From Myxococcota bacterium (GTDB lineage: Bacteria > Myxococcota_A > UBA9160 > UBA6930): a stretch of DNA of 64,000 bases. This document shows, in pieces, positions 7,609 through 16,125 of this stretch. Both the position numbers and the translations under genes were made by a program. The notes below the pieces were generated by a model, which saw only the letters and a list, made by a program, of their open reading frames with translations, was not told the DNA's origin and searched no databases. Every line of letters begins with the position of its first letter. Within the stretch, counting starts at the first letter, position 1. The DNA is taken from the NCBI GenBank assembly GCA_028277885.1, contig JANQFK010000060.1, positions 1-64,000 of the forward strand, given 5' to 3'.

Positions 7609-8627
7609 GCTGGCGCCGCGGCACCGAGCCCGACACCGGATCTCGCGGCTGGCGCCGCGCGATCCTCATGGGCGACCCCCGCCACTTCAGCGTGAAGGGC
7701 GGCGCCAACCCGCACACGCGCACCCGCTGGGGCACGCGGCGGCGCGTGAACCGCAAGCTCGCCATCCAGCAGTGGCACGGCCTGAAGGACCGCCTGCGCG
7801 AGCTCGGCGTGCGCGTCCTCGTGGTGCCGCCGGACCCGAGGCAGCCCGGCCTCGTCTACCCCGCCAACGCCGGCTTCCAGACCGACGTGGACGCCGAGAA
7901 GCCGCTCTCGAAGAAGATCTTCTACCTCGCCAACCTGCTCCCGACCCGGGCCGGCGAGAAGCCGCACTACCGCAAGGTGCTGGAGGACGCCGGCCTGCGC
8001 TGCGCCGACCTCGACGAGCGCTACCGCTTCGAGGGCGAGGCCGACTTCTTCCCGGTGGCGGACCACTACCTCTTCACCCACGGCCAGCTCGAGACCCAGC
8101 GCTTCGTCCCCACCTGGGGGGTCCCGCCCTGGAAGCGCGTCTACGGCTTCCGCAGCGACCAGCGCATCGAGCCCCTGCTGCGCGCCATCGTGGACCCCAA
8201 GCCGATCCTCGAGATCGAGCTGCTCCTCGAGGCCCACTACCACGGCGACACCGCACTCTGCGCCTTCGGCCCCGACCGCAAGCTGCTCCTCACCTACCAG
8301 GCCGGCCTCACCCCCCACGCCTGGGACCTGCTGCGCCAGACCTTCGGCGACGGCGTCGTCGAGATCGACGAGGAGGACGCCCAGCGCTACGCCGCCAACT
8401 CCTTCACCCTCACCCAGGCCGGCGAGTCCTATCTCTTCATGCCCGGCGGCGTCTCCGAGCGCCTCCAGGAGAAGGTCCGCGAGCGCGGCGTCACCCCGGT
8501 GGTGGTGGACGTCTCCGAGTTCCTCAAGAAGGGCGGCGGCTCGGTGAAGTGCATGATCGGCGATCTCGGGCCGGTGGAGGACGGCGTGGATCTGGGATCG
8601 TTCGAGGACTCCGGCACTTCGGGCTGA
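7605..8627 (+). CDS. Amidinotransferase/dihydrolase-fold (GME superfamily) protein, probable AstB substitute
   Basis: A 340-residue protein from a GTG start that overlaps the astD stop. It has the pentein/GME layout: EADFF (Glu145, Asp147), HYHGDTALC (His213, Asp215) and a late GGGSVKCM (Cys316), the residues expected for a Glu-His-Cys guanidine hydrolase. It begins like dimethylargininase and amidinotransferase families (AILMGDPRHFSVK) and is about 100 residues shorter than classical AstB (about 445). In this operon the missing step is hydrolysis of N2-succinylarginine to succinylornithine, CO2 and ammonia, which this enzyme could perform. Alternatives are an arginine dihydrolase (ArgZ/AgrE-like) or dimethylargininase. 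Confidence 0.7.
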   Translation: MSWRRGTEPDTGSRGWRRAILMGDPRHFSVKGGANPHTRTRWGTRRRVNRKLAIQQWHGLKDRLRELGVRVLVVPPDPRQPGLVYPANAGFQTDVDAEKPLSKKIFYLANLLPTRAGEKPHYRKVLEDAGLRCADLDERYRFEGEADFFPVADHYLFTHGQLETQRFVPTWGVPPWKRVYGFRSDQRIEPLLRAIVDPKPILEIELLLEAHYHGDTALCAFGPDRKLLLTYQAGLTPHAWDLLRQTFGDGVVEIDEEDAQRYAANSFTLTQAGESYLFMPGGVSERLQEKVRERGVTPVVVDVSEFLKKGGGSVKCMIGDLGPVEDGVDLGSFEDSGTSG

Positions 8628-8637
8628 GCGCGGCGGT

Positions 8638-8678
8638 CACGGTCCCCGGGGCGGGCGAAGCCCCCGGCCGGGGCCGTG
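8638..8678 (+). terminator. Inverted repeat after the arginine operon, possible terminator
   Basis: CACGGTCCCCGG pairs with CCGGGGCCGTG, giving an 11-bp stem with one bulged T and an 18-nt loop. It begins 11 nt after the last stop codon of the operon. There is no following T-tract, so intrinsic termination is uncertain. Confidence 0.3.
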
Positions 8679-8905
8679 CAACGAGGTCGCTGCTCTCAAC
8701 CTCGCGACATTCGTCTCCCCCAGGGGTCGAGGCGTCGCGCCGGTGACCACCGCGGCGCTCGCGCTAGGCTGGGACGCGAGAGGCGCCGTTGGGGGTGTTC
8801 GAGGGGCGGGCCCTCTGCACGCAGACACGGGCCGGGCGAGCGTCGGGGGCGGATCTCCGGGCGCAGGCGGAGGCGGCGTGCAGCTCGAGCGAGGCTCCGG
8901 ACCAG

Positions 8906-9421
8906 GTGGGCGCCGGCGCCCGCCTCGGGCTCGCGGACGTCGCGCGACGCGCGCTGCTGCTGGCGCTGTTCTGGCTCGGTCTGAACGGTACCGACCACGC
9001 CTCGTGGATCTTGGGTGCGCCCGTGGTGCTCGCCGCGGCCGCGCTGAGCGCATGGCTGCCCGGCCCGCCCGCACCACGCGTGCGCTGGGCCGGCGTGCCG
9101 GGCTTCGCGGCGGGCTTCGCGCTGCGCTCGGTATCCGGGGGCTGGGACGTCGCCCGGCGGGCGCTGGGGCGCCGGCTCGACCTCGCGCCGGGCTTCGTCC
9201 GCTTCGAGACCCGGCTTCCGCCCGGCGCGCCGCGCGTGCTCTTCGCCTGGACGGTGAGCCTCCTGCCCGGAACCCTGGTGGCCGGGGTCGAGGATCGGAG
9301 CCTGACGATCCACGCGCTCGACGCGACCGGAGGGCTGGACGACGACCTGCGGAGCCTCGAGCGTCGTGTGGCGGCGCTCTTCCTGCCGGCCGGCGACGAG
9401 GGCGGTGACGCGCCGTGCTGA
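8906..9421 (+). CDS. mrpE: Mrp antiporter subunit E
   Basis: 171 residues from the GTG at 8906, the start that gives the family's usual length (about 160). A frame open upstream to a TTG at 8789 would add a charged, non-membrane segment. The N-terminal half has two or three membrane helices (RALLLALFWLGLNG, VVLAAAALSAWLPG), and the C-terminal half is a soluble domain including VLFAWTVSLLPGTLV and ESRSLTIHAL-like VEDRSLTIHALD, the hallmark of MnhE/MrpE. It is the first gene of an eight-gene Na+(K+)/H+ antiporter cluster. A TAGGCT element at 8765-8770 may be the operon's -10 element. Its stop overlaps the next start. Confidence 0.8.
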   Translation: MGAGARLGLADVARRALLLALFWLGLNGTDHASWILGAPVVLAAAALSAWLPGPPAPRVRWAGVPGFAAGFALRSVSGGWDVARRALGRRLDLAPGFVRFETRLPPGAPRVLFAWTVSLLPGTLVAGVEDRSLTIHALDATGGLDDDLRSLERRVAALFLPAGDEGGDAPC

Positions 9422-9696
9422 CCCTCTGGTGGAGCGTCGCCGTGGCGCTGCTCGCCTGCATCGCCGGCGGCCTCGCCTTCGTGTACCGGCGCCGGGGCGG
9501 CGCGGACTCGCTGCTGGCCGTGCTGCTGTTCGGCACCACGGGAACGGCGCTGGCCCTGGTCCTGGGCGAGGCCAACGGCATCCCTCGTGCGGTGGACGTG
9601 GCGCTCGTGCTCGCGCTGCTGGCCGCGATCCTGGGGGTCACCTTCGTACGGCGTGGCTGGCCCCGAGACCCGGGCCACGCCGGTGACGGGGCGTGA
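9415..9696 (+). CDS. mrpF: Mrp antiporter subunit F
   Basis: 93 residues from a GTG, with three predicted membrane helices (about 5-22, 33-50, 60-77). Position between E and G and the pattern GGADSLLAVLLFGTTGTALALVLGE followed by a third helix and short basic tail match the small MrpF/MnhF subunit, although the sequence is divergent. Overlaps mrpE by 7 nt and mrpG by 4 nt. Confidence 0.65.
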   Translation: MLTLWWSVAVALLACIAGGLAFVYRRRGGADSLLAVLLFGTTGTALALVLGEANGIPRAVDVALVLALLAAILGVTFVRRGWPRDPGHAGDGA

Positions 9697-9992
9697 GCCC
9701 GATGCCGGTCCTGGTCTCCGGGCTGCTCGCCGTGGGCCTCTTCTTCTTCGCCGCCGGCACGGTCGCGCTGCTGCGCTTCCCCGACCTGCCCTCCCGCCTC
9801 CACGCGCTGACCAAGGCCGACAACGTGGGGCTCGGCTTCGTGCTGCTCGCGCTGGGCGTCGCCGCGCCCGATCCCGTCCGGATCTTCAAGCTCGTGCTGA
9901 TCTGGCTGCTCGTGCTGGTCGCGAGCGCCTCGGTCTGCTTCCTCGTGGCGGACGAGGCCCGCCGCCGGAGCGGCACCGGGGAGGGGCGCTGA
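9693..9992 (+). CDS. mrpG: Mrp antiporter subunit G
   Basis: 99 residues with three membrane helices. The strongly conserved MrpG motif LLRFPDLPSRLHALTKAD followed by GLGFVLL is present (about 26-50). Starts with GTG overlapping mrpF; the stop overlaps the ATG of the next gene by one base. MrpG is an integral part of the multi-subunit antiporter complex in the inner membrane. Confidence 0.85.
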   Translation: MSPMPVLVSGLLAVGLFFFAAGTVALLRFPDLPSRLHALTKADNVGLGFVLLALGVAAPDPVRIFKLVLIWLLVLVASASVCFLVADEARRRSGTGEGR

Positions 9993-10945
9993 TGGCGGGG
10001 GCGTTCGACCTGCTCCTGGCCGTGCTGATCGTCTGGCTGGGCTGGCGCGCGGTCACCGACCCGGACCTCCTGCGCGCGGCGATGCAGTTCGTCGCGCTCG
10101 GCCTGGTGCTCGCCATCGCCTGGCTGCGACTGGCGGCGCCGGACCTCGCCCTCGCGGAGGCGGCGGTGGGCTCCGGGCTGACCGGCGCGCTCCTCGTGAC
10201 CGCCGTGCGGGGGTGGCGCGCGAGCGAGGGGACCGACGCCGAGGAGCGCGCCGCGAGCGGGTGGGCGCTGCCGGGCTCGCTCCCGCGCCTCGCGGCGGGC
10301 GCCACGTCGCTGCTGCTGCTCGGCCTGCTCCTCCTCGCCGTGCGGGGCCTCCCGGAGCGCTCCGCCGGGCTCACCGCCGAGGCGGCGGCGGCGTTGCCGG
10401 CCAGCGGCGTCGAGAACCCGGTGACCGCCGTCCTGCTGAACTTCCGCGCCTACGACACCCTGCTCGAGGTCGCGGTGCTCCTCGTCGCCGTCGTCGGCGT
10501 CTGGTCGCTGCGGCGCGCTCCGGCGTCGCTGGCGCGCGAGGACCCGCCCTTCGTCCTGGCGAGCCTGCTCGGCCTCGTCGCCCCGCTGCTGCTGATCGCG
10601 GGGGGGTACCTGCTCTGGATCGGCGCCTTCGCGCCCGGCGGCGCCTTCCAGGGCGGCGCGCTGCTGGGCGGAGCGCTGGTGCTGCTCTCCCTCGGCGGGC
10701 TCGGTGGCGCCTTGCTCGCCCGGCCCGCCCTCACGCGCGCCGTGCTCGTGGTCGGCCTGCTCGTGTTCCTCGCCGTCGCGGTGGGGATGCTCGCCTGGAC
10801 CGGCGGCCTGCTGCGCTACCCGGAGCCCTCTGCCAAGGCCTGGATCCTCGTGGTCGAGGCCGCGGGGCTCCTGTCGATCGGGGCCACCCTCGGCGCGCTC
10901 TTCCTGGGCGGCCGGATCGAGAGGGCGCATCCCGGGGATGGCTGA
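9992..10945 (+). CDS. mrpAB: Fused MrpA C-terminal domain / MrpB subunit
   Basis: 317 residues. The first part (1-about 75) has the DUF4040-type segment found at the C-terminus of MrpA, with APDLALAEAAVGSGLTGALL. The second part (about 130-317) is the MnhB domain, with NPVTAVLLNFRAYDTLLEVAVLLVA and GGAFQGGALLGGALVL. In Bacillus-type Mrp operons these belong to a large MrpA and a separate MrpB; here the MrpA NuoL-like portion is absent from this polypeptide, and D-like subunits downstream presumably supply it. ATG overlaps the mrpG stop by one base. Confidence 0.8.
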   Translation: MAGAFDLLLAVLIVWLGWRAVTDPDLLRAAMQFVALGLVLAIAWLRLAAPDLALAEAAVGSGLTGALLVTAVRGWRASEGTDAEERAASGWALPGSLPRLAAGATSLLLLGLLLLAVRGLPERSAGLTAEAAAALPASGVENPVTAVLLNFRAYDTLLEVAVLLVAVVGVWSLRRAPASLAREDPPFVLASLLGLVAPLLLIAGGYLLWIGAFAPGGAFQGGALLGGALVLLSLGGLGGALLARPALTRAVLVVGLLVFLAVAVGMLAWTGGLLRYPEPSAKAWILVVEAAGLLSIGATLGALFLGGRIERAHPGDG

Positions 10946-11291
10946 GCCGCACACGGAGGTGTTCCTCGGGGCCGGGGCAGTGCTCTTCGCACTGGGCTTC
11001 TTCGGCCTCGCGGCGGCGGCGATCCCGATCCGGAGGGTGGTCGCAGCCAACGTCATGGCGTGCGGCGTCTTCCTCGTCCTGGTCGCCATGGCGGCCCGGG
11101 CCGGGAGCGAGGGGCCGGACCCGGTCCCCCACGCCATGGTGCTGACGGGGATCGTCGTGTCCGTGTGCGCGACCGGGCTCGCGCTCGTGCTGTCCGAACG
11201 CGAGCGGGAGGTTCGGCGGACGCAGGCCGGCAAGGGCGCAACCGGAGGCCCGGGGCCGCCCGAGGATCTCGGGGACGCGTCCGCGCGATGA
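10938..11291 (+). CDS. mrpC: Mrp antiporter subunit C
   Basis: 117 residues, homologous in layout to NuoK: three membrane helices including VVAANVMACGVFLVLVAMA and PHAMVLTGIVVSVCATGLALVL. The P-H-A-(M/L)-V-L-T-x-I-V motif is diagnostic of MnhC/MrpC. It overlaps the preceding stop by 8 nt and its own TGA overlaps the next ATG (ATGA). The C-terminal 30 residues are hydrophilic and Gly/Pro-rich. Confidence 0.85.
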   Translation: MAEPHTEVFLGAGAVLFALGFFGLAAAAIPIRRVVAANVMACGVFLVLVAMAARAGSEGPDPVPHAMVLTGIVVSVCATGLALVLSEREREVRRTQAGKGATGGPGPPEDLGDASAR

Positions 11292-12799
11292 GTCCCCCGG
11301 CGGCGGAAGCGATGGTCGTCCTCGTCGTGGCGCCGCTCGCGGCGGCGGCCTGCGCGTTCGCGTGGCCGGCCCGCGGCCGGGCGCTGGCCCTCGGCACGGC
11401 GGTGCTGCTGGCGAGCGCCGCCGCGCTCCTGGCCTTCGCGGTGGCGCAGGAGGGCGGCGTGGTGCATGCCGTCGGAGGCTGGGGGGCGCCGCTCGGGATC
11501 GACCTGCGCGCCGACGGGCTCGGCGCGCTCCTGTCGCTCCTCGTGGCCCTCGTCGCACTGCCCGCCACCGTGCACGCGGTCGCGGACGCCGCCGGACGCC
11601 CCGACGACGCCGCGGGCCGGCTCCTCTGGCCGCTCTGGCTCCTCCTGCTCGGCGGGCTGAACGCGCTCTTCCTGTCCGCGGACGTCTTCAACCTGTACGT
11701 CACGCTCGAGCTCACCGGGCTCTCGGCGGTCGCGCTCGTGGCGCTGGCCGGCGGAGCCGCCGCGCTCGAGGCGGCGCTTCGCTACCTCTTCGTCGGCCTG
11801 GGCGGCTCCCTGCTCTTCCTGATGGGCGTGGCCCTCGTGTACGGAGCCCACGGCAGCGTGGCCCTGCCGATCCTCGCCGAGCGCGTCACCGGGGGTCCGG
11901 TGGACGCCGCCGCGTTGGCGCTCATGACGGGCGGCCTGCTCCTCAAGGGGGCGCTCTTCCCGCTGCACTTCTGGCTGCCGTCGGCCCACGCCAACGCGCC
12001 CGCACCGGTGAGTGCGGTGCTCTCCGCCCTCGTCGTGAAGGGCGCCTTCTGCATCCTGCTGCGCCTGTGGTTCGAGTCCTTCGGGGCGCTCGCCACCCCG
12101 GAGGCGGGCGTGCTCCTCGGCCTGCTCGGCGGCGGCGCGATCCTCTGGGGCTCGCTCCAGGCCCTCGCCCAGGCCCGGCTCAAGCTCCTCATCGCCTACT
12201 CCACCGTGGCCCAGCTCGGCTACCTGTTCCTGCTCTTCCCGCTGGCCTTCCCGCGGGCGCAGGGGTGGCCCGACGCCGCGCTGTGGAGTGGGGCCGTCGT
12301 CTACCTGATGGCGCACGCCCTGGCCAAGGCGGCCATGTTCCTGGCGGCGGGCAACCTCCTGCGCGTCGCCGGACACGACCGGTTCGCGGAGCTCGAGGGC
12401 TTCGCCCGGGTGCTGCCCGTCTCGGCCTTCGCCTTCGGCCTGGCGGGCATCAGCATCGTCGGGCTGCCGCCCAGCGGCGGCTTCGTCGGAAAGTGGCAGC
12501 TGCTGCTCGCCAGCTTCGAGCACGGGCCGTGGTGGGGGGTGGCGGTGATCGCCGCCGGGACCCTGCTGGCCGCCGCCTACGTGACGCGCGTGATGCTCTG
12601 CGCCTTCGCGCCGGGGATGGAGGCGCCCGGGCCCGGGGGCCCGGCGGCTCCGCTGGGCGACCGGGGCGACCGGGGCGCGTCCGCCGCGATGGAGTGGTCC
12701 GCCTTCGCGCTCGGGCTCGCGGCCGTCGCGCTCGGCCTCCTGGCCGAGGCGCCGGCGGAGCTGCTGGGGCCGCCCCCGGGCGCCGGAGCGGGCCGATGA
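11288..12799 (+). CDS. mrpD: Mrp antiporter subunit D-like protein 1 (NuoM/N-type proton channel)
   Basis: A 503-residue polytopic membrane protein of the NuoL/M/N-MrpA/D family. The conserved TM5 glutamate is in LYVTLELTGLS, the TM7 lysine in GLLLKGALFPLHFWLP, and the broken-helix region follows (ANAPAPVSAVLSALVVKGAF). LLIAYSTVAQLGYLF and GLPPSGGFVGKW are further family signatures. These residues carry protons in the homologous complex I subunits. ATGA junctions at both ends indicate coupled translation. Confidence 0.88.
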   Translation: MSPPAAEAMVVLVVAPLAAAACAFAWPARGRALALGTAVLLASAAALLAFAVAQEGGVVHAVGGWGAPLGIDLRADGLGALLSLLVALVALPATVHAVADAAGRPDDAAGRLLWPLWLLLLGGLNALFLSADVFNLYVTLELTGLSAVALVALAGGAAALEAALRYLFVGLGGSLLFLMGVALVYGAHGSVALPILAERVTGGPVDAAALALMTGGLLLKGALFPLHFWLPSAHANAPAPVSAVLSALVVKGAFCILLRLWFESFGALATPEAGVLLGLLGGGAILWGSLQALAQARLKLLIAYSTVAQLGYLFLLFPLAFPRAQGWPDAALWSGAVVYLMAHALAKAAMFLAAGNLLRVAGHDRFAELEGFARVLPVSAFAFGLAGISIVGLPPSGGFVGKWQLLLASFEHGPWWGVAVIAAGTLLAAAYVTRVMLCAFAPGMEAPGPGGPAAPLGDRGDRGASAAMEWSAFALGLAAVALGLLAEAPAELLGPPPGAGAGR

Positions 12800-14289
12800 C
12801 CGCCGGCGGGGCGCTGCTGGTCGGCATCCTGCTCAGCTCCTTCGTGACGGGCTGCGTGATCTTCTTCCTGCCCGAGGCGAGCTACCGGCTGCGCACCGCC
12901 CTCAACCTCTTCGGCGCGGCCCTCAAGGTGGTGCTCGTCGGCGTCCTGCTGGTCGGCGTCCGGCAGGGCGGGAGCTTCGCGTGGGCGTTCGGGATGGGGC
13001 CGGGGATCGAGTTCGCGCTCGGCGCCGACGCCAACTCGGTGCTCTTCGTGACGCTCTCGAGCCTGCTCTGGCTCCTCACCACGATCTACGCGGTCGGCTA
13101 CCTCGAGGACTCACCGCACCGGAGCCGCTTCTTCGGCTTCTTCAGCATGTGCGTCAGCGCGACCACCGGCCTCGCCCTCGCCGCGAACCCGCTCACCTTC
13201 CTCGCCTTCTACGAGCTGCTCACGGTCTCGACCCTCCCCCTCCTGGTGCACCGAGGCACGCGGGCCTCGATCCGGGCCGGCAAGGTCTACCTGACCTACA
13301 CGCTCGGCGCGGGCGCCGTGCTCCTGCTGGCCGTGGCCTGGCTGCACGCGATCGTCGGGCCGGTCGGCTTCGTCGAAGGCGGCAGCCTGGCGGAAGCGGC
13401 GGCGGAGCGACCCTGGACCTTCCGCGCGCTCTTCTGCCTGTTCGTGGCCGCCTTCGGCGTCAAGGCAGCGCTCGTGCCGCTGCACGGCTGGCTGCCCCAG
13501 GCGATGGTCGCCCCGGCCCCGGTCAGCGCGCTCCTGCACGCGGTCGCGGTGGTCAAGGCCGGGGCCTTCGGCATCGTGCGGCTGGTGTACGACGTGTACG
13601 GCGTGGAGACCGCCCACGCGCTCGGGGTGCTCGAGCCCCTCGCCTGGCTGGCGGCCGCCACCATCGTCTACGGCTCGCTGCGCGCGCTGTTCCAGGACGA
13701 GCTGAAGAAGCGGCTGGCCTGGTCGACGGTCAGCCAGGTGTCCTACATCGCGCTCGGCACGGCGATCTTCGGGCCGCTCGCCACGACGGGCGCCATCGTG
13801 CACCTCGTCCACCAGGGCATCATGAAGATCACCCTCTTCTTCGGCGCCGGCAACTACGCCGAGACGCTCGGCGTGCACCGCGTGAGCGAGATGGACGCCA
13901 TCGGCCGCCGCATGCCATGGACGACGGCGGCCTTCACGGTCGGCGCGCTCGGCATGATCGGCATACCGCCCTTCGCCGGCTACGTGAGCAAGCTCCACCT
14001 CCAGCAGGGCGCCGTGGCGGCGGGCGCGGACTGGGTCGGGCTGGTCCTGGCGGCGAGCAGCCTGCTCAACGCGGCCTACTTCATGCCGATCCTGTATCGC
14101 GCCTGGTTCGTCCCGCGGGAGGAAGGCTGGCCCGCCGAGCAGGTCTTCGGTCGCGCGGAGACCCGTGGCATGCTGCTGGCGCCCCCGCTCGTCACGGCGG
14201 CACTGGTGCTCGTCTGTGGGCTCTTCGCCGAGGCCCCGTTCAGCCCGCTCTCCTGGGCCCGGCTGATCACCTCGCTGGAGTATCCGTGA
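12796..14289 (+). CDS. Mrp antiporter subunit D-like protein 2
   Basis: A 497-residue second proton-conducting subunit. Key features are FYELLTVSTLPLLVH (TM5 glutamate), FGVKAALVPLHGWLPQAM (TM7 lysine), PAPVSALLHAVAVVKAGAFG and LAWSTVSQVSYIALG. The PLHGWLP form, with His-Gly instead of His-Phe, is nearer to NuoL/MrpA-type or hydrogenase-type subunits than to MrpD, so this may replace the missing MrpA N-terminal module. Starts at an ATGA overlap and ends at a GTGA overlap with the third subunit. Confidence 0.85.
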   Translation: MTAGGALLVGILLSSFVTGCVIFFLPEASYRLRTALNLFGAALKVVLVGVLLVGVRQGGSFAWAFGMGPGIEFALGADANSVLFVTLSSLLWLLTTIYAVGYLEDSPHRSRFFGFFSMCVSATTGLALAANPLTFLAFYELLTVSTLPLLVHRGTRASIRAGKVYLTYTLGAGAVLLLAVAWLHAIVGPVGFVEGGSLAEAAAERPWTFRALFCLFVAAFGVKAALVPLHGWLPQAMVAPAPVSALLHAVAVVKAGAFGIVRLVYDVYGVETAHALGVLEPLAWLAAATIVYGSLRALFQDELKKRLAWSTVSQVSYIALGTAIFGPLATTGAIVHLVHQGIMKITLFFGAGNYAETLGVHRVSEMDAIGRRMPWTTAAFTVGALGMIGIPPFAGYVSKLHLQQGAVAAGADWVGLVLAASSLLNAAYFMPILYRAWFVPREEGWPAEQVFGRAETRGMLLAPPLVTAALVLVCGLFAEAPFSPLSWARLITSLEYP

Positions 14290-16064
14290 GCGCGCCGGGA
14301 TCCGCGCCCGCCTCGCTGGCCCTGCTGGCGGTCGTCTGCGCGCCGCTGCTGGGGCTCCTGGCCGCGACCCGCCCCCGCTGGCGCGCCGGCGTGGAGGTCG
14401 CTGCGCCGCTGGCCGCGCTGCCGGCCCTCGGGCTGGCGCTGCTCGCCCCGAGCGGCTCCCGGCTGGAGATCCCGTGGCTCCTCCAGCACGCGCTGCTGGC
14501 GCTCGACGACACGGGCCGCATCTTCCTCGGCCTGGCCGGCGTGCTCTACGTCGCGGCGGCCTGGCAGGCGCGCTCCTACCTCCGGGACGACCCCGACTCC
14601 GCGCGCTTCTTCGCCTTCCTGCTGGCCGCGATGGCCGGGAACTTCGGCCTGGTGCTGGCCGCCGACGTCGTGACCTTCTACCTGGGCTTCGCGCTGATGG
14701 GCCTGGCCTCGGTGGGGCTCGTGCTCCACGGCGGCGACGCGGCGGCGGCCCGGGCCGGCCGCATCCAGCTCGCGATGGCGATGCTGGGCGAGGTGCTGCT
14801 CTTCGCGGGGCTCGGGACGCTGGCGGCGCGGGCGGGCTCCGTGAGCTTCGCCGCGCTCGGGCCCGAGGCCCACGACACCCTCACCGAGGCGCTCCTCGTC
14901 GCGGGCTTCGGCATCAAGGCGGGGGCGCTCTCGCTCCACTTCTGGCTGCCCCTGGCCCACCCCGCCGCGCCGGCGCCCGCGAGCGCGGTGCTGAGCGGCA
15001 CGATGATCAAGGCCGGCCTGCTGGGCTGGCTCCGCTTCCTGCCCCTGGGAGAGCTCGAGCAGGTGGCGTGGGGCGCGGGCTTCGTCGTGCTGGGCCTGGC
15101 CGGTGCGCTGGGGGGCGCCCTCGGTGGCGCGCTCCGGCAGGACCCCAAGGCCGTCCTCGCGTGGTCGAGCGTCGCGCAGATGGGGATCATGATGACGGGC
15201 GTGGGCGCCGGGCTCGTGCGACCGGAGGCGTGGCCCGCGCTACTGCCCGCGCTGCTCGTCTACACCCTGCACCACGGGCTGGCGAAGGGAGCGGCCTTCC
15301 TCGGCATCCCGCCGGCCCGGGCGGCGCGATCCCGCGCGGCCGTCTTCTGGACGCGCTGCGGGCTGCTCCTGCCGGCCCTGGCGCTGGCCGGTGCGCCCTT
15401 CACGAGCGGCGCCGTGGCGAAGATCCTGCTGAAGAGCAACCTCGCCGTACTGCCGCCGCCCGGCGCCGAGGTCGTCGCCGTCGCGCTGCCCCTGGCCGCC
15501 ACCGGCACGACCGTGCTGATGTGCCGCTTCCTCGCCCTCGTGTGGCCGCGCGCGTCCGAGCCGGCCCGCACACCGCCCCGGGGTGGCGTGGGGCCCTGGG
15601 CGTTCTCGCTGGTGGCGCTCCTGCTGGGCGTCTGGCTGCTGCCCACGGCGGTCGATGCCCTGGTGCTGAAGCTCACACCGGCGATGCTCTGGAAGGCCGT
15701 CTGGCCGGTGCTGCTCGGAGCCGCACTCGCCGTGCTGCTGCATCGCTGGCGCGAGCCGGGCCGGGAGGCTGGCGCGCCGGCGCGAGCTTCGGGGCCCGGC
15801 CCGACGGCGGTCCTGGACCGGGCGCTCGACGCGGTCGCCGGCCTCTCCTCGCCCCGGGCGGGGTCGAAGCGGGAGGCGGCCGGAGCGACTCGGTCGACCA
15901 CGCCGGCGCCTCCCTCCCCGAGGAGCGCGAGCAGCGCGCCGGGCTCGCTGCTCGTGCGCTCGGCCGCCACCGCCGAGGCCGCGCTGCGCGACGGCGCGCT
16001 GGCCGGCGGCGTCCTCGCGGCGATCGTCGTCGCGCTGGCGCTGGCGCTCGGCTTCGCGCGCTGA
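14286..16064 (+). CDS. Mrp antiporter subunit D-like protein 3, atypical
   Basis: A 592-residue third NuoL/M/N-like subunit from GTG at 14286. The TM7 lysine region is intact (FGIKAGALSLHFWLPLAHP, PASAVLSGTMIKAGLLG), but the position of the usual TM5 glutamate reads FYLGFALMGLASVG with no acidic residue. Residues about 490-570 form a Pro/Ala/Ser-rich hydrophilic linker absent from standard subunits, ending in one last helix (GGVLAAIVVALALALGFAR). It closes the antiporter cluster. A missing TM5 glutamate would be expected to impair proton transfer through this subunit, so it may play a structural or altered ion-specific role. Confidence 0.82.
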   Translation: MSAPGSAPASLALLAVVCAPLLGLLAATRPRWRAGVEVAAPLAALPALGLALLAPSGSRLEIPWLLQHALLALDDTGRIFLGLAGVLYVAAAWQARSYLRDDPDSARFFAFLLAAMAGNFGLVLAADVVTFYLGFALMGLASVGLVLHGGDAAAARAGRIQLAMAMLGEVLLFAGLGTLAARAGSVSFAALGPEAHDTLTEALLVAGFGIKAGALSLHFWLPLAHPAAPAPASAVLSGTMIKAGLLGWLRFLPLGELEQVAWGAGFVVLGLAGALGGALGGALRQDPKAVLAWSSVAQMGIMMTGVGAGLVRPEAWPALLPALLVYTLHHGLAKGAAFLGIPPARAARSRAAVFWTRCGLLLPALALAGAPFTSGAVAKILLKSNLAVLPPPGAEVVAVALPLAATGTTVLMCRFLALVWPRASEPARTPPRGGVGPWAFSLVALLLGVWLLPTAVDALVLKLTPAMLWKAVWPVLLGAALAVLLHRWREPGREAGAPARASGPGPTAVLDRALDAVAGLSSPRAGSKREAAGATRSTTPAPPSPRSASSAPGSLLVRSAATAEAALRDGALAGGVLAAIVVALALALGFAR

Positions 16065-16125
16065 GCGTCCGGGCGACTTCTCGCGATCCGGTTATCCTCG
16101 CGCGGCGCCCCGCGGAGGAGACGAG

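Noticed and set aside
7605-8627. Calling the fourth arginine-operon gene astB outright
   Set aside because: Length and N-terminal sequence differ from AstB; only the superfamily catalytic pattern and the context agree.
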